Below are positions 10,287 through 20,119 of a stretch of 64,000 nucleotides of DNA, one piece after another. Under the pieces are notes generated by a model. It made no database searches and was not told where the DNA came from. It saw only the letters and a list, made by a program, of their open reading frames with translations. Each line of letters starts with the position of its first letter. Position 1 is the stretch's first letter. This DNA comes from Saccharomycopsis crataegensis (lineage: Eukaryota > Ascomycota > Saccharomycetes > Ascoideales > Saccharomycopsidaceae), in assembly GCF_037102585.1 (NCBI RefSeq), contig NW_027043824.1:558001-622000 (forward strand). Reading direction: 5' to 3'. Made by a program: the position numbers and the translations under genes.

Positions 10287-10556
10287 ATGAACGCATTAAA
10301 AAGAAAGAGTGTAATTGTATCATTTTGTAGTGAAGGTATGTATTGCGCGAACCTCTTTCTTTTATAAAATATATATGAATTGGTATCTAAAAAAAACAAA
10401 AAACAACAACAACCGTTTTTGTAGTGCGAGCATTCATAAACCTCTGTTATAAAATATTTGGTCTATAATTTCATGACCCTCTTTTCTCGGCCTACTCGGG
10501 GATACTAAATGATATACATCTTTTTAGGTTTTCCTCCCCCCCTCTCTCCCTCTTAA
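10287..10556 (+). other. Weak candidate: two-exon short ORF
   Basis: An ATG at 10287 opens 16 codons plus one base, ending at a GTATGT donor at 10336. TACTAAA lies at 10503 and TTTTTAG at 10521-10527. Joining the exons gives only 25 residues, ending at TAA 10554-10556. Donor, branch-like site and acceptor are correctly ordered and phased, but the peptide is tiny and proline-rich. It may equally be chance or a spliced non-coding RNA. Confidence 0.15.
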
Positions 10557-10637
10557 GACAATCGTCTTTTTTCTTTTTCTTTTTATTTTTATTTTTATTT
10601 TTCTTTTTATTTTTTAATAAAGTAAGTAGTAAGTACC

Positions 10638-12305
10638 TTATTTTCTCAGCGTTCCTCTAGCCTCTTCCTTCATTGCTTTAGTACAATCTGCCAAAATCTT
10701 TGCCTGTTGTGCAATTTTCCCTAACCTACTCAATACTTTCCCATTTCCTTTGGCAAATCCATAGATCGTATACTTCAACCCCACATCTTTACAAAACGCA
10801 ATCACGTACGGCTGGGCTTTTCTTAAATTATGTCTTGGAAGTCTTGGGAATAAATGATGGATGGCTTGGAATTGTAACCCCCCATGAATGAAATCAAACC
10901 ATTCGGGACAATCCACGTCCATGGTGGTTCGCATTTGTTTCGAAGGGAAAGATTCACTGACCCCCAAATCCGACGTCGACATTGGGAAATGTGAAAGGGT
11001 GATTTGCACATGTACGAGCATTGTGCTAATATGCGACACCAACAAGTATTGCCATCTTTGTCCTGGGGAATCGAGACATTTAAAAAGAAACAAGTAAAAG
11101 AACCAATACAGGAAGAACGACAACCCCACTAATTCGTACCATCTAAACCACGCGGCTTTCCCCTTGGTAGGACCAAGCCCAAGTAATAAATGGGTCCAAC
11201 TCAATCGGTATAAGTTGAATCTTCCAAACCCCAACATCGGATAATATAAATGATCCTGGATACGGATCACGAGTTTCGAGAATTTGTCATAATAGAGGAA
11301 TTTCTCATAATACGTCGAGTACACATTCTTGAATAATTTGGTGGACACCGCAAAGAACGGTAAATGTTGGATATCTGGATCGTGTACTGGATCATTGGTG
11401 ACCAAATGATGGACGTTATGGTTACTTTTCCACCACGTGGAACTTAGCCCCCCGACAAACGAGGCAATGGTCATACCGATAAACGAGTCGAATTGATAGT
11501 TATGAGTTATAGAAATATGCGCCGCATCGTGGACGATAAACGTCAGCTGTTGCCAGGCTGCCCCAATCGCCACCGCCGAACAAAACAAGTGGTTTGTTTT
11601 ATAAAAAATCATCGACCATAGGAATAACGACCCGATCCGGCAGAATTCTTTGAAATACGACCAATAATCACACTGGTATAAATTGGCATCGATGATCCGT
11701 TGATGCAACTGGTTGTATTTTTCGGATAGCTCTGATTGGGTCTCGTAGTCCATTGGCGGGTACATTTGTAAATCTTTTTCCACAAACTGGTTGTCGTAAT
11801 TATCCAAAACGTCTTCAGGATCCCTAATGACTTTTTGTTGGTACGCAAACTTCTTATCAATGGTGAAAATCATATTTTGAGGGATTGGCGGGATGATTTC
11901 CACTGCTGGTTGACCCGGGAGTTTAGAATGTTGGTCTTTGTCCATTAGGTTATCATCCCCGATTAACGTATCATCAGAATCACAATGATTGTCATCATCA
12001 TTATTGGCTTTCTTCTCTTCAATGAAAGTGTATTTTCCTCCTTGGATCGGAGGCAACATATTCTCCCATTTATAATCGATCTTACCGACTCTGAATTTCT
12101 TGAATGTGGCCTGGGTGGTCTCACAATGATACGAGTTCATTTCATCGGTACAGTCTCTGCCCACCATATGATAAATCGCTTTGGCTCCTCCAGGATGATA
12201 CGCGATCCATTTATCAAGTCGTAAAACCTGGTGGTCGTAGATCAAAATCGTCTGGCCTTTGGCTATTCTATTCTGAATATCATTCCTCGATAATATTCTG
12301 TTCAT
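10638..12305 (-). CDS. Sphingolipid delta-8 desaturase, cytochrome b5 fusion
   Basis: This 555-residue membrane enzyme introduces the delta-8 (E) double bond into the long-chain base of glucosylceramide precursors, using an N-terminal cytochrome b5 domain as electron donor. The heme-binding HPGG is at about residue 36. The three histidine boxes are HDAAH (about 259), HNVHH (about 297) and QAIHH (about 482). Long blocks such as HLVTNDPVHDPDIQHLPFF are typical of yeast delta-8 desaturases. Membrane segments surround boxes I and III. The open frame extends upstream to a TTG, but the ATG at 12305 (MNRILSRND) matches the usual start of the family. Box I has Ala where many relatives have Gly (HDAGH). 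S. cerevisiae lacks this enzyme, while K. lactis and Candida species have it. Function is confident. Confidence 0.95.
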   Translation of the reverse strand: MNRILSRNDIQNRIAKGQTILIYDHQVLRLDKWIAYHPGGAKAIYHMVGRDCTDEMNSYHCETTQATFKKFRVGKIDYKWENMLPPIQGGKYTFIEEKKANNDDDNHCDSDDTLIGDDNLMDKDQHSKLPGQPAVEIIPPIPQNMIFTIDKKFAYQQKVIRDPEDVLDNYDNQFVEKDLQMYPPMDYETQSELSEKYNQLHQRIIDANLYQCDYWSYFKEFCRIGSLFLWSMIFYKTNHLFCSAVAIGAAWQQLTFIVHDAAHISITHNYQFDSFIGMTIASFVGGLSSTWWKSNHNVHHLVTNDPVHDPDIQHLPFFAVSTKLFKNVYSTYYEKFLYYDKFSKLVIRIQDHLYYPMLGFGRFNLYRLSWTHLLLGLGPTKGKAAWFRWYELVGLSFFLYWFFYLFLFKCLDSPGQRWQYLLVSHISTMLVHVQITLSHFPMSTSDLGVSESFPSKQMRTTMDVDCPEWFDFIHGGLQFQAIHHLFPRLPRHNLRKAQPYVIAFCKDVGLKYTIYGFAKGNGKVLSRLGKIAQQAKILADCTKAMKEEARGTLRK

Positions 12306-12548
12306 CTTTGATAATAAAGTGGAGATTGACAGATACTGCTGCACACCACTAACCACATACACACACACTTTTTTTATGAGATCAGTGAGAATCCCCAAAA
12401 AATTAAACGGAAAAAAAAAAAAACTAACCGCACGCTGTTACCATAAGAGAATACTAATGATCTATTGTATTGTATCGTACTAAAAACTGTTGTATAATAT
12501 CAATAACCATAAGGTGTTATATTATACTATTAAAATGGAGCAAAATTG

Positions 12549-12611
<63 letters not shown>

Positions 12612-12723
12612 AAAATAACATGATTAAATATAAAACAAATTGAACAGGCAACAACAACAAACATAAAACCAAAAGTCTATAATATTCTACTGTAGAGGAC
12701 AAACAAACCATCTAAAAAATTTT
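12306..12723. other. Promoter side of the desaturase gene and 3' flank of the SSU1-like gene
   Basis: Contains an A13 run near 12410, a (GAAA)n array at 12550-12614 and AT-rich DNA. No gene was seen. Confidence 0.5.
12550..12614. repeat. (GAAA)16 microsatellite
   Basis: About 16 uninterrupted GAAA units lie between two minus-strand genes, roughly 110 bases from the SSU1-like stop codon. Confidence 0.95.
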
Positions 12724-13878
12724 TCATGCCAAAGCATCTTTCTCATCTTCTTGTTTAATTGGTCTGTAAATCTCATGAGGAAACTCGTAAACCAACGACC
12801 CGAAAATACAAAAAGTGGTGATCAACACCAACACCGTCGAGTACACCGCACTCACCACTCTGAACGCCCTGAAACCAAATAACGTATAAAGCTCATGGTT
12901 TGCCAATGCCATGGTCCCAAGTGGGAAAGTACACGCCCAGAACCCTTTAGTGAACCGATCCACTCCCGCGCCCCAAACCGATGCCACGGCGTTGAAAGTG
13001 AAAAAGTACCCGTTGGACACCAAGAACAACCCCACCATTAATCCCAAGTATTTGAGAGATTGGCCGACGATCAAATTATTGTTGACGATACTGGCATCAT
13101 CGAGGCCAATTTGGAGGAATTTCGGGTCGATGTCTTGCAAGTAATTGCGGAAATTGTCACAAATGATCATCACCGCAAACGCCCCTTGTCCGAACGCCCC
13201 CACTGGCAAGAACGCCACAAACCCGGTGTTTTTCGCTAATGGGATCCTATGGACGTAAAGTTTCCAAATATACACCCCGACAACCCACCCGGTCAACGCG
13301 ATCCCGTTGGCCCAACAAAGATACGAGATGATGATGTTTGGTAATTTCAAATTCGGATGGAGGATATCGTACAACACCCCACCCACGGCAGCCACGACGT
13401 TTTGCGACACCACTGGTAAAAGAAACGAAATGTGGATCTCGTGCGGCTGGACCTCGCCTTTATAATGGACTAAGAACGTAATGATCCACGCGGTGAAGAG
13501 CGAGATGGCAATGTTGATGATCCAAAGCACGAAAAGCGCGGTGGCCCAATCTTCTCCCACGATATTATGGAGGTACGAAAGGATCGAGGAAAACCCCATC
13601 GAATAACACCCAAAGAACACCGATTGGCCCACGTTCAATAGCATGTGTTTCCATTTCTGCGGATACTTGAACGCCGCCACCACCAAGATGAGATTAAAGA
13701 AAATGAACAACAAGCAACACACCGCAAACATAATGTAACTGCAAACTTTGAGCCAGTAGGCAGGATAAGGGAAGTTGTACAAGATGGTTGAGGAAATCCC
13801 GGTACCCATAGTACTGGCAAACCAGATGGGATGGAAATCTTGGACCACCCGTTTGAGTATTAGCTGGGTTCTCGACAT
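12724..13878 (-). CDS. SSU1: Ssu1-like sulfite efflux pump (TehA/Mae1 superfamily)
   Basis: The 384-residue polytopic protein belongs to the tellurite-resistance/dicarboxylate transporter family and most resembles Ssu1, the plasma-membrane sulfite exporter. FHPIWFASTMGTGISSTILYNFPYPAYWLKVCSYIMFA at the N-terminus parallels the [30 protein letters not shown] segment of S. cerevisiae Ssu1. FFGCYSMGF (about residue 90), LPVGAFGQGAFAVMI (about 230) and KGFWACTFPLGTMALANHELY (about 318) are the other family blocks. I count roughly ten hydrophobic segments. The length is shorter than S. cerevisiae Ssu1 (458), mostly at the C-terminus. Starts at ATG 13878. Substrate by homology is sulfite; related fungal pumps also move malate or nitrate, so substrate is less certain than fold. 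Confidence 0.88.
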   Translation of the reverse strand: MSRTQLILKRVVQDFHPIWFASTMGTGISSTILYNFPYPAYWLKVCSYIMFAVCCLLFIFFNLILVVAAFKYPQKWKHMLLNVGQSVFFGCYSMGFSSILSYLHNIVGEDWATALFVLWIINIAISLFTAWIITFLVHYKGEVQPHEIHISFLLPVVSQNVVAAVGGVLYDILHPNLKLPNIIISYLCWANGIALTGWVVGVYIWKLYVHRIPLAKNTGFVAFLPVGAFGQGAFAVMIICDNFRNYLQDIDPKFLQIGLDDASIVNNNLIVGQSLKYLGLMVGLFLVSNGYFFTFNAVASVWGAGVDRFTKGFWACTFPLGTMALANHELYTLFGFRAFRVVSAVYSTVLVLITTFCIFGSLVYEFPHEIYRPIKQEDEKDALA

Positions 13879-14219
13879 GATAAGCCTTGGGTTTATATCT
13901 GGATGATGAAATCAGGTATAAAAGGATCAACTTTTGATTTTATTGTTAGTGATGATAAATAACCGTTGTTGCAAGAAAAAATGACTGTAGGTAGATCTAT
14001 GACTCAGTTTGAAAATTTTGCGCCGCTAAAAGTCTTCCAGCAGAGTTCGACCAGAGAACTGACAATAGCAAATTGATTAATAATATTGGTATTGGATCTG
14101 TGGAGTCACTATGTATATTTATACCACACAAGAGCACGATGGATCAAAGGAAGTTGCAAACCAAATTTTTGGTGGTTGTTGCCGTAATTTTTTTTTTTCT
14201 CATACACATAAAAATTTCG

Positions 14220-14250
<31 letters not shown>

Positions 14251-14373
14251 ATAATTCTTATTACTGTATTTAATAATGCTATATGATATATAATTACTAT
14301 GATTAAAGATAAATGTATATAATAAAAATGGGTCATCTACCATGATTCAAAATGAAACAACATTCATAAAACT
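13879..14373. other. Upstream region of the SSU1-like gene
   Basis: About 500 bases between the SSU1-like start and the chitin deacetylase 3' end. It contains a T9 run, an (ATC)n array at 14221-14244 and AT-rich DNA. A sequence AGTTTGAAAATTTTGC near 14007 also occurs near 9556. No gene was seen. Confidence 0.5.
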
Positions 14374-15474
14374 TCAACTAACATAAATGAAATTTTCGTT
14401 CACATTGACAGCAGCAGCAGCCGCATACTCTTCGTTATCGACCCCAAACGTCTTGATGTACTCAACCCCATTGACACATTGCGCTGCGGTCAATTGATCA
14501 TGGCCAATAATGTTGTTGGATAATTCAAGTGCAACGTCGATGGTCCGATCATGGGCATCGTGCTCCAATATCATTCCTCGTTTCTGTCCTCCAGACGATG
14601 CTAACCAACTTCTTGCCTCATCGAATATTTGTTGCTCAGTTCTTTGATTATTCAATAACTGCCAATCATAAGTATCATAATCCCATAACACCGCTTGCAA
14701 TCCAAAGAGTCGTAAGATATGGCGGACTCGGTTATCGATGCCGCCATAAGGTGGCCGGAACCATTTTGGAATATGATTTCCGGTGGCATTCATCGCCCAT
14801 ATTGACCATTCAATCTCGGCAATGATTTGTTCATTGGTCAATGATGGAAGAAACTTGTGGCCCCAAGTATGGCTACCGATAAGGTGCCCTTTAGCCTGGA
14901 TTTGTTTATAAATCTCTGGGTACTTGACCACGTTAATCCCAAGGGTGAAAAAGGTGGTGGGGTGTTGTAAATTGTCCAATAATCTTGTGGTCACCGGAGA
15001 TGGACCATCATCGAAACTTTGTGATAATTTGGGACAAGTGTAGATATCATCTTGGGCCACACATTTGTGGCAATCAAACGAGCATCCTGTTCTATCACCA
15101 GGACAGGCCCCCATTTCATGAATAGGAACACTGTTAGGAATTTGGTTCATGTCAATGAAACTAAGAGGCACGTACGGTGGGTCTATTCCTGGCCATTCTT
15201 TTAAATAAGTGAAATCCGCTAACCATTCAGGGAAAGGTTGGGTGGCCGAAATACTCCCGTCGTAACCCACGGGGGACATCGAGTCTTTGAAATGTTTGGT
15301 GGAGTCTTTTGATATCACCACGATTTCTCTATTTTGTTTACCATGGTCCAGAGGTTGAGAAATGGCATGTGAAGAGTAAACCAGATGAAAAAGTAGCAAA
15401 GAATTTAATAAAATGATGGCGAGTGAGCCCATTATTCTAGATGGTGGATGATATTTGTTTTTTGTTTTATTCAT
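14374..15474 (-). CDS. Secreted chitin deacetylase (NodB-type polysaccharide deacetylase)
   Basis: This 366-residue protein deacetylates chitin to chitosan, as Cda1/Cda2 do in the S. cerevisiae spore wall. A hydrophobic signal segment (GSLAIILLNSLLLFHLVYSS) follows a basic N-terminus. The segment FPEWLADFTYLKEWPGIDPPYVPLSFID and a Cys-rich stretch CPGDRTGCSFDCHKC precede the NodB domain, as in yeast Cda proteins. NodB motif 1 is SFDDGPSPVT (about residue 154), motif 2 HTWGH (about 205, metal-binding histidines) and motif 3 RPPYGG (about 242). The open frame extends upstream to a TTG; the first ATG is at 15474, and 15432 is a possible later start that would leave the signal segment without its basic end. 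Function is confident; whether it acts in spores or vegetative wall is not visible. Confidence 0.93.
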   Translation of the reverse strand: MNKTKNKYHPPSRIMGSLAIILLNSLLLFHLVYSSHAISQPLDHGKQNREIVVISKDSTKHFKDSMSPVGYDGSISATQPFPEWLADFTYLKEWPGIDPPYVPLSFIDMNQIPNSVPIHEMGACPGDRTGCSFDCHKCVAQDDIYTCPKLSQSFDDGPSPVTTRLLDNLQHPTTFFTLGINVVKYPEIYKQIQAKGHLIGSHTWGHKFLPSLTNEQIIAEIEWSIWAMNATGNHIPKWFRPPYGGIDNRVRHILRLFGLQAVLWDYDTYDWQLLNNQRTEQQIFDEARSWLASSGGQKRGMILEHDAHDRTIDVALELSNNIIGHDQLTAAQCVNGVEYIKTFGVDNEEYAAAAAVNVNENFIYVS

Positions 15475-15679
15475 AAGCGGGGGATTAATATGTAATGAAA
15501 TCAATATTATGATGAAGTATTTTTTTGTAGTTGAACGAATATTAAAGTGAAATTAAAAAAAAAAAAAAAGAATCAGAGAGTGATATCTATTCATTTATTT
15601 ATTTATTTGGTTTTTGGATAAAGTGTCACAAACACAGACAATAATGGTTCTACATGATGCATGCCACGGGTTACTAACA

Positions 15680-15727
<48 letters not shown>

Positions 15728-15785
15728 TCACAAACTATTTAAGAGATATTGAAAGAACTGAAAAACAAATATATATATATATATC
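15475..15785. repeat. Intergenic region with TAA trinucleotide array
   Basis: Holds an A16 run near 15556, TTTA repeats near 15592 and a (TAA)n array at about 15679-15723, then (AT)n just before the stop codon of the next gene. Confidence 0.7.
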
Positions 15786-16769
15786 CTAATAATCTTCAAG
15801 TGATGATTGAAGAATATCTGAAGATTTGCCCATTTTATTATCCGAAGCATCGACATTTCGCAACTCTTTACCATTTCTCGGAATATTTGGCCCCGGCAGC
15901 ATTATTTTGTCATTATCACTAATCACTATAGCTGAATCGTCAGGATTACTGTCTAATTTATAATTATGGAATGGACTAAGGGTTGTAGAGTTGGCAGAGA
16001 CATCACTGAACCTATGATGATGATGATTATTATTATTATTATTGCCTGTTCTACTGGAAGTGGAAAACCGTTTTCTCGGACATGACCCATCATTATCGAC
16101 TAAGGACGATGAGAATCTTCTAGAGCAAGCTCCTCCGGATAGCGACGAGCTTCTAGAGACTCCGATATTGGGGTTATTGTTGATCTGGGCTTTCAAGATT
16201 TTATTTTCTTCTTTTAGTTGGTTGATTTCTCTCATCAATTTCAACACAATAGCGTCTTGTTCACGTTCCATCAAATCAATAATTTCCCCACTCCCCATCC
16301 TGGGGGCGTTAGCATTATTAGCATTAGCATTATTATTATTATTATTATTGCTGGAAAATGAGTTTCTTGGAGTGGAAGAGGCTGAAGAAGAGGAGGCAAA
16401 ACTTCTTGACAAATCAGGAGAAGAAATCTTTTTCCTGGCCACCATCACCAGGTCATTGGAAGGCCTTCTTAGCCTGGCACTGGCACTGGCGGTGGTGTAT
16501 GTGTCGTTGCGAGAATCCAAGGGCAAATTCAAATTCATCAACGGAGAAGATTTACTCTCGGGGGTCATTGGTAGTTTTATTTCTGGGCCAGAATCCGAGG
16601 TTCTTGAGGGGGCAAGGGATGGAGAGTAGTCCCAAGTGGTGGACGATGAAGGGATGAAGGATGAGGAAGAGTTGGACAGCAGGAGCAGCAGCAGCAGCAG
16701 CAGCAGCAAGTGGTGGCGTTTGTGTCTTGTTGGGTTATAAACCGGTTTATTATTGTTGTCTTGGTTCAT
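15786..16769 (-). CDS. Unrecognised Ser/Asn-rich protein with a short coiled coil
   Basis: The 327-residue ORF starts at ATG 16767-16769 and is largely low complexity: a Leu run at residues 20-32, Ser-rich segments, an Asn run near 142-150, and Asn/His runs near 245-253. The only ordered-looking part is near residues 162-192, where IDLMEREQDAIVLKLMREIN and QLKEENKILKAQI form an amphipathic coiled coil. Many Ser/Thr with nearby Arg (RRFSSS, RKRFSTSS) could be kinase targets, which is inference. The leucine run near the N-terminus, coded by CAG-type repeats on the other strand, is not a convincing signal peptide because polar His/Arg residues and Ser runs surround it. The conserved-looking helix makes a real gene likely. 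I do not recognise the family. Confidence 0.7.
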   Translation of the reverse strand: MNQDNNNKPVYNPTRHKRHHLLLLLLLLLLLSNSSSSFIPSSSTTWDYSPSLAPSRTSDSGPEIKLPMTPESKSSPLMNLNLPLDSRNDTYTTASASARLRRPSNDLVMVARKKISSPDLSRSFASSSSASSTPRNSFSSNNNNNNNANANNANAPRMGSGEIIDLMEREQDAIVLKLMREINQLKEENKILKAQINNNPNIGVSRSSSLSGGACSRRFSSSLVDNDGSCPRKRFSTSSRTGNNNNNNHHHHRFSDVSANSTTLSPFHNYKLDSNPDDSAIVISDNDKIMLPGPNIPRNGKELRNVDASDNKMGKSSDILQSSLEDY

Positions 16770-17216
16770 TATTATATATTATGTTTGTGAGATTAGTATG
16801 GCAAATGATTTGAAAAAAAAAATTGTGATGGTTGGAGGGACAATAACGAAATCCCGGCAAAACGTGGGTGATTTATATATAGTGGGAAATAGATGGCCAG
16901 GAGTGCAGGAAAGAACAATAGAGGAAAGAGAGAGAGAGAGATGTAGAGATAGAGATAGAGAAATGGAGAGAGATCTGCGATGATTTGATTTGGAGGGTAT
17001 ATTATATCAATAAGGACGGTGTGTTTGATATAGTATATAATAAGTGAGCACAGCCTGCGATTAATAATCTCAGCAGCAGCAGCAGCAACCGCAATAGCAC
17101 GGACGGTGGTTGATTTAATATATTTATATTTATATACGACACACACACACACACACACACAGCGCACCGCCACTCTGCGATCGTTGCGGTTGACAGGAAA
17201 AAGGAAAATGGAAAAA

Positions 17217-17253
<37 letters not shown>

Positions 17254-17583
17254 GCGAAGACAAAGAAAACCACACAGTCGGTGGGTTGATGGGTGATGGG
17301 TGATGGATGATAGATGATGGATGATGGATGATGATACAGACACCATCCATCAGTTACAGAATAGAGTAACGGAACAGTATATAATATATACATATATATA
17401 TAATGTATAACATAATATAGTATAACATAATATAACATAATGTAACAGCTCATTACCCTACTCCCCTTTCCCCGGATTCTGTCACCTCTTTCTTTCTCTC
17501 TCTCTCTCAATGTTCAATGTTTGCACCTCTTGCTCACTATCTCAATATTATTCTCTAATAGATACGATACCTCTCGACCACCA
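16770..17583. other. Divergent promoter region with many simple repeats
   Basis: Lies between the coiled-coil gene and the mitochondrial kinase gene. It contains GA repeats near 16925, an (AC)n array at 17139-17160, a GGAAAAT-type 7-10 base repeat at 17203-17252, a GATGGATGAT-type repeat at about 17285-17333, (TA)n at 17385-17402 and a CT-rich tract at 17488-17508. TATA-like sequence is at 17379-17385. No gene was seen. Confidence 0.6.
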
Positions 17584-18822
17584 ATGAGTATCAACAAGTC
17601 TTTGCTAGATAAAATATACACCTACGCAAAGTACCCTCCCACAGGGGTCTCCATTAGACAAATGGTCAACTTTGGCGTCCACCCCAACGTTGGCACATTA
17701 TTCAGAGCATCGCAGTTCGTGGTCGAGGAATTGCCCATCAGGTTGGCCCACAGAATAAAGGAGTTGGATCATTTACCCAATGGCCTAAGCTTGAACCCGT
17801 CTATTGTCGAAGTCAAGCATTGGTACGCCAAATCCTTCGATGAATTAACCAGCTTACCCCGGCCGCAGATCGCCGGCGATTTAAAGAAATTGTTGTATCC
17901 CACCTCCATTAATGATCATCACAGAAAATACTACGTCGACTTACCCGATACCATCTACTGCTCATCAGATATCTACGAATACAACGATCTTGTCACCAAC
18001 ACTTTGACCAAGATCAAAAAGCGCCACGATCCCACGGTGGCCACCATCGCCAAAGGCGTGCTCGAATGGAAGCACCTCACAAAGGGCCCCGATGTCATTG
18101 ACTCTTCCATCCAACAATTCCTTGATCGGTTCTATATGTCCCGAATCGGCATCAGGATGTTGATTGGCCAACACATTGCATTAAACAAAGAACCACTAAG
18201 AGATGATTACGTCGGGATCATTTGCAAACACACCAACGTTGGTGATTTGGCCCAAGACGCCATTGAAAACGCCCGGTACATATGTGAACAGTACTTCGGG
18301 CTCTACGAGGCCCCGAAAGTCGAGCTCTACTGTGCCGATAACATCGAGTTCATGTACGTGCCATCTCATTTGATGCATATGTTGTTTGAGATCCTCAAGA
18401 ACTCCCTTCGGGCTACGGTGGAGTATCATTTAATGAAGCAGCAGCAGCAGCAGCAGCAATTAAAAGGCGATGCGTTTGATATTTACAACCTTGAGTTCCC
18501 GCCAATTAAAGTCATTGTCGCCAATGGGAACGAGGACATCACCATCAAAATCAGTGACGAAGGTGGAGGGATCCCTAGAAGCGCCATGCCTTTGATATGG
18601 ACGTATTTGTACACTACCGCAAAGGATATTCCCGATATTGATAATATTGGGGAGAATGAGTTCATTGCCCCAATGGCCGGTTTGGGTTACGGGATCTCTT
18701 TGAGTAGGTTATACGCCAGGTATTTTGGCGGCGATTTGAAATTGATCAGTATGGAAGGGTATGGTACTGATGCTTATATACACTTGAATAAATTGGGGGG
18801 CTCGACTGAGCCGTTGCCATGA
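17584..18822 (+). CDS. Mitochondrial pyruvate/branched-chain dehydrogenase kinase (PDK family)
   Basis: The 412-residue protein is a GHKL-type protein kinase that phosphorylates and inactivates the E1-alpha subunit of mitochondrial pyruvate (or branched-chain ketoacid) dehydrogenase. The N-terminal helical domain shows YAKYPPTGVSIRQMVNFG and RASQFVVEELPIRLAHRIKEL, as in animal and fungal PDKs. The ATP-binding domain has the N-box EILKNSLRATVEYH near residue 270, G1 box DEGGGI near 325, and G2 box GLGYGISLSRLYARYFGGDL near 366. A Gln run (about residues 286-292) interrupts the loop after the N-box. The open frame extends upstream to a TTG; the ATG at 17584 is chosen. It resembles canonical PDK more than the diverged S. 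cerevisiae Pkp1. The N-terminus is only weakly like a presequence. Confidence 0.92.
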   Translation: MSINKSLLDKIYTYAKYPPTGVSIRQMVNFGVHPNVGTLFRASQFVVEELPIRLAHRIKELDHLPNGLSLNPSIVEVKHWYAKSFDELTSLPRPQIAGDLKKLLYPTSINDHHRKYYVDLPDTIYCSSDIYEYNDLVTNTLTKIKKRHDPTVATIAKGVLEWKHLTKGPDVIDSSIQQFLDRFYMSRIGIRMLIGQHIALNKEPLRDDYVGIICKHTNVGDLAQDAIENARYICEQYFGLYEAPKVELYCADNIEFMYVPSHLMHMLFEILKNSLRATVEYHLMKQQQQQQQLKGDAFDIYNLEFPPIKVIVANGNEDITIKISDEGGGIPRSAMPLIWTYLYTTAKDIPDIDNIGENEFIAPMAGLGYGISLSRLYARYFGGDLKLISMEGYGTDAYIHLNKLGGSTEPLP

Positions 18823-20078
18823 AAGAATGGTGAATTTTTTTATATTATTAATGGTACTAGAGAGAGATTATTATTTCCAAAAAATTGGATTAGATTTGTG
18901 TAAAAACGATGATCATGTGGGATAATTGGCTTATTAAATTGCGTAATTACAACAATAATAAGGATGACGATGTTCCGTGTGGGGGGGAGGGAGGAGAAGG
19001 GGATTCTCTATTATTTTTTGTATGATGACTTAAAAATTGGGTAGCAATGTTCTCAATCTCCGTAGTGATTCACTTATCTTCCCAGTAGCTACAACAAATT
19101 ATCCTTATCCTTATCTTTCTCTAATCTTATCTTATTTCATCTTTTCTTATCTTATCGTAATAGATTGTCACTCTGATCGTTATCGTTATCTAGTTTTCTA
19201 AATCACATTTACGCTCCTATCTTTAGTTTGCTATCTATCTTATCTAATCATGGTATTCACTTGTCTGTATACTGCTGATCAGACAATACTAATTGTCCAT
19301 ATATACCCCTTACCACACACAATAATAAGATCATCGTAGCGTCATGATAATAATTATGGCGGTGTCCCAACCGGATCGGTGAAAATTGCCGTGCCAAAAC
19401 AACATACATGGATTGAATAATATATGGTCAATTGCAACAACCACTCCAACTTTGAGCATTACCTGTCGGATATCAAGTTAGTTTATCTTAACCCAAAAAC
19501 CTTGACAGATTACAAGCCATATCAGTTAGGCTATCCCTCCCCAGTAATCACAATCGCCAAGATCATACTATACTAATTACATATGGAGTGGGAAAAAAAA
19601 AAAAAAAAAAACGGTCAGGGCGCCTCAAAATGTATTACAGAAGGAAGTGTCAAATAATATATGTATATATATTATTATGTATATCAGGTATAGAAATTTA
19701 TTACTTGAGGATTCAGTAATTCTTCTGAGCTCGAAGTAAGTAGCTGTTAACAAAAATATCTTAGAGAAACACTGGACCAACCCCAAACCAAACTTTATCC
19801 AGCTGTAATATTCGAAAGTACTCTACCTAATTATGCTGGTACCCTCACTCTTCTTCCCTCATATGGAGCACTTTTGCTATTTAACAAGCAAGTTACCTGA
19901 TAATATCCCAAACCAGGGTATGGTTGAATACAGCTGCTGCTCGAGCTGTTTCCGCATTCTAAAGAGATGATATATAGATTGGGTATAGTTTAAACACATC
20001 TTCGGTATTTTTAAGGAATTTCACAACAATTGCTTAAAACCAAACTACTATGGGAGGAGAACAAGGGGGAAGGGGAAG

Positions 20079-20119
<41 letters not shown>

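Larger units (their letters stand above)
9249..10637. other. Long gap between convergent JIP5 and desaturase genes
   Basis: Both flanking genes end at this 1.4-kb interval, so no promoter is required here. It contains a tandem repeat just after JIP5 (separate entry), GAAAAT/AATAAA short repeats near 9780, T-rich stretches near 9992, and a possible small spliced ORF at 10287-10556. No large coding region was seen. Confidence 0.6.

Noticed and set aside
16358-16657. A plus-strand frame opposite the coiled-coil gene
   Set aside because: It mirrors the Ser/Asn-rich minus-strand gene and has no coding features of its own.
19257-19409. A 50-codon minus-strand ORF in the PDK downstream gap
   Set aside because: An ORF of this size is expected by chance in 1.9 kb; no motif, and no promoter is clearly placed for it.
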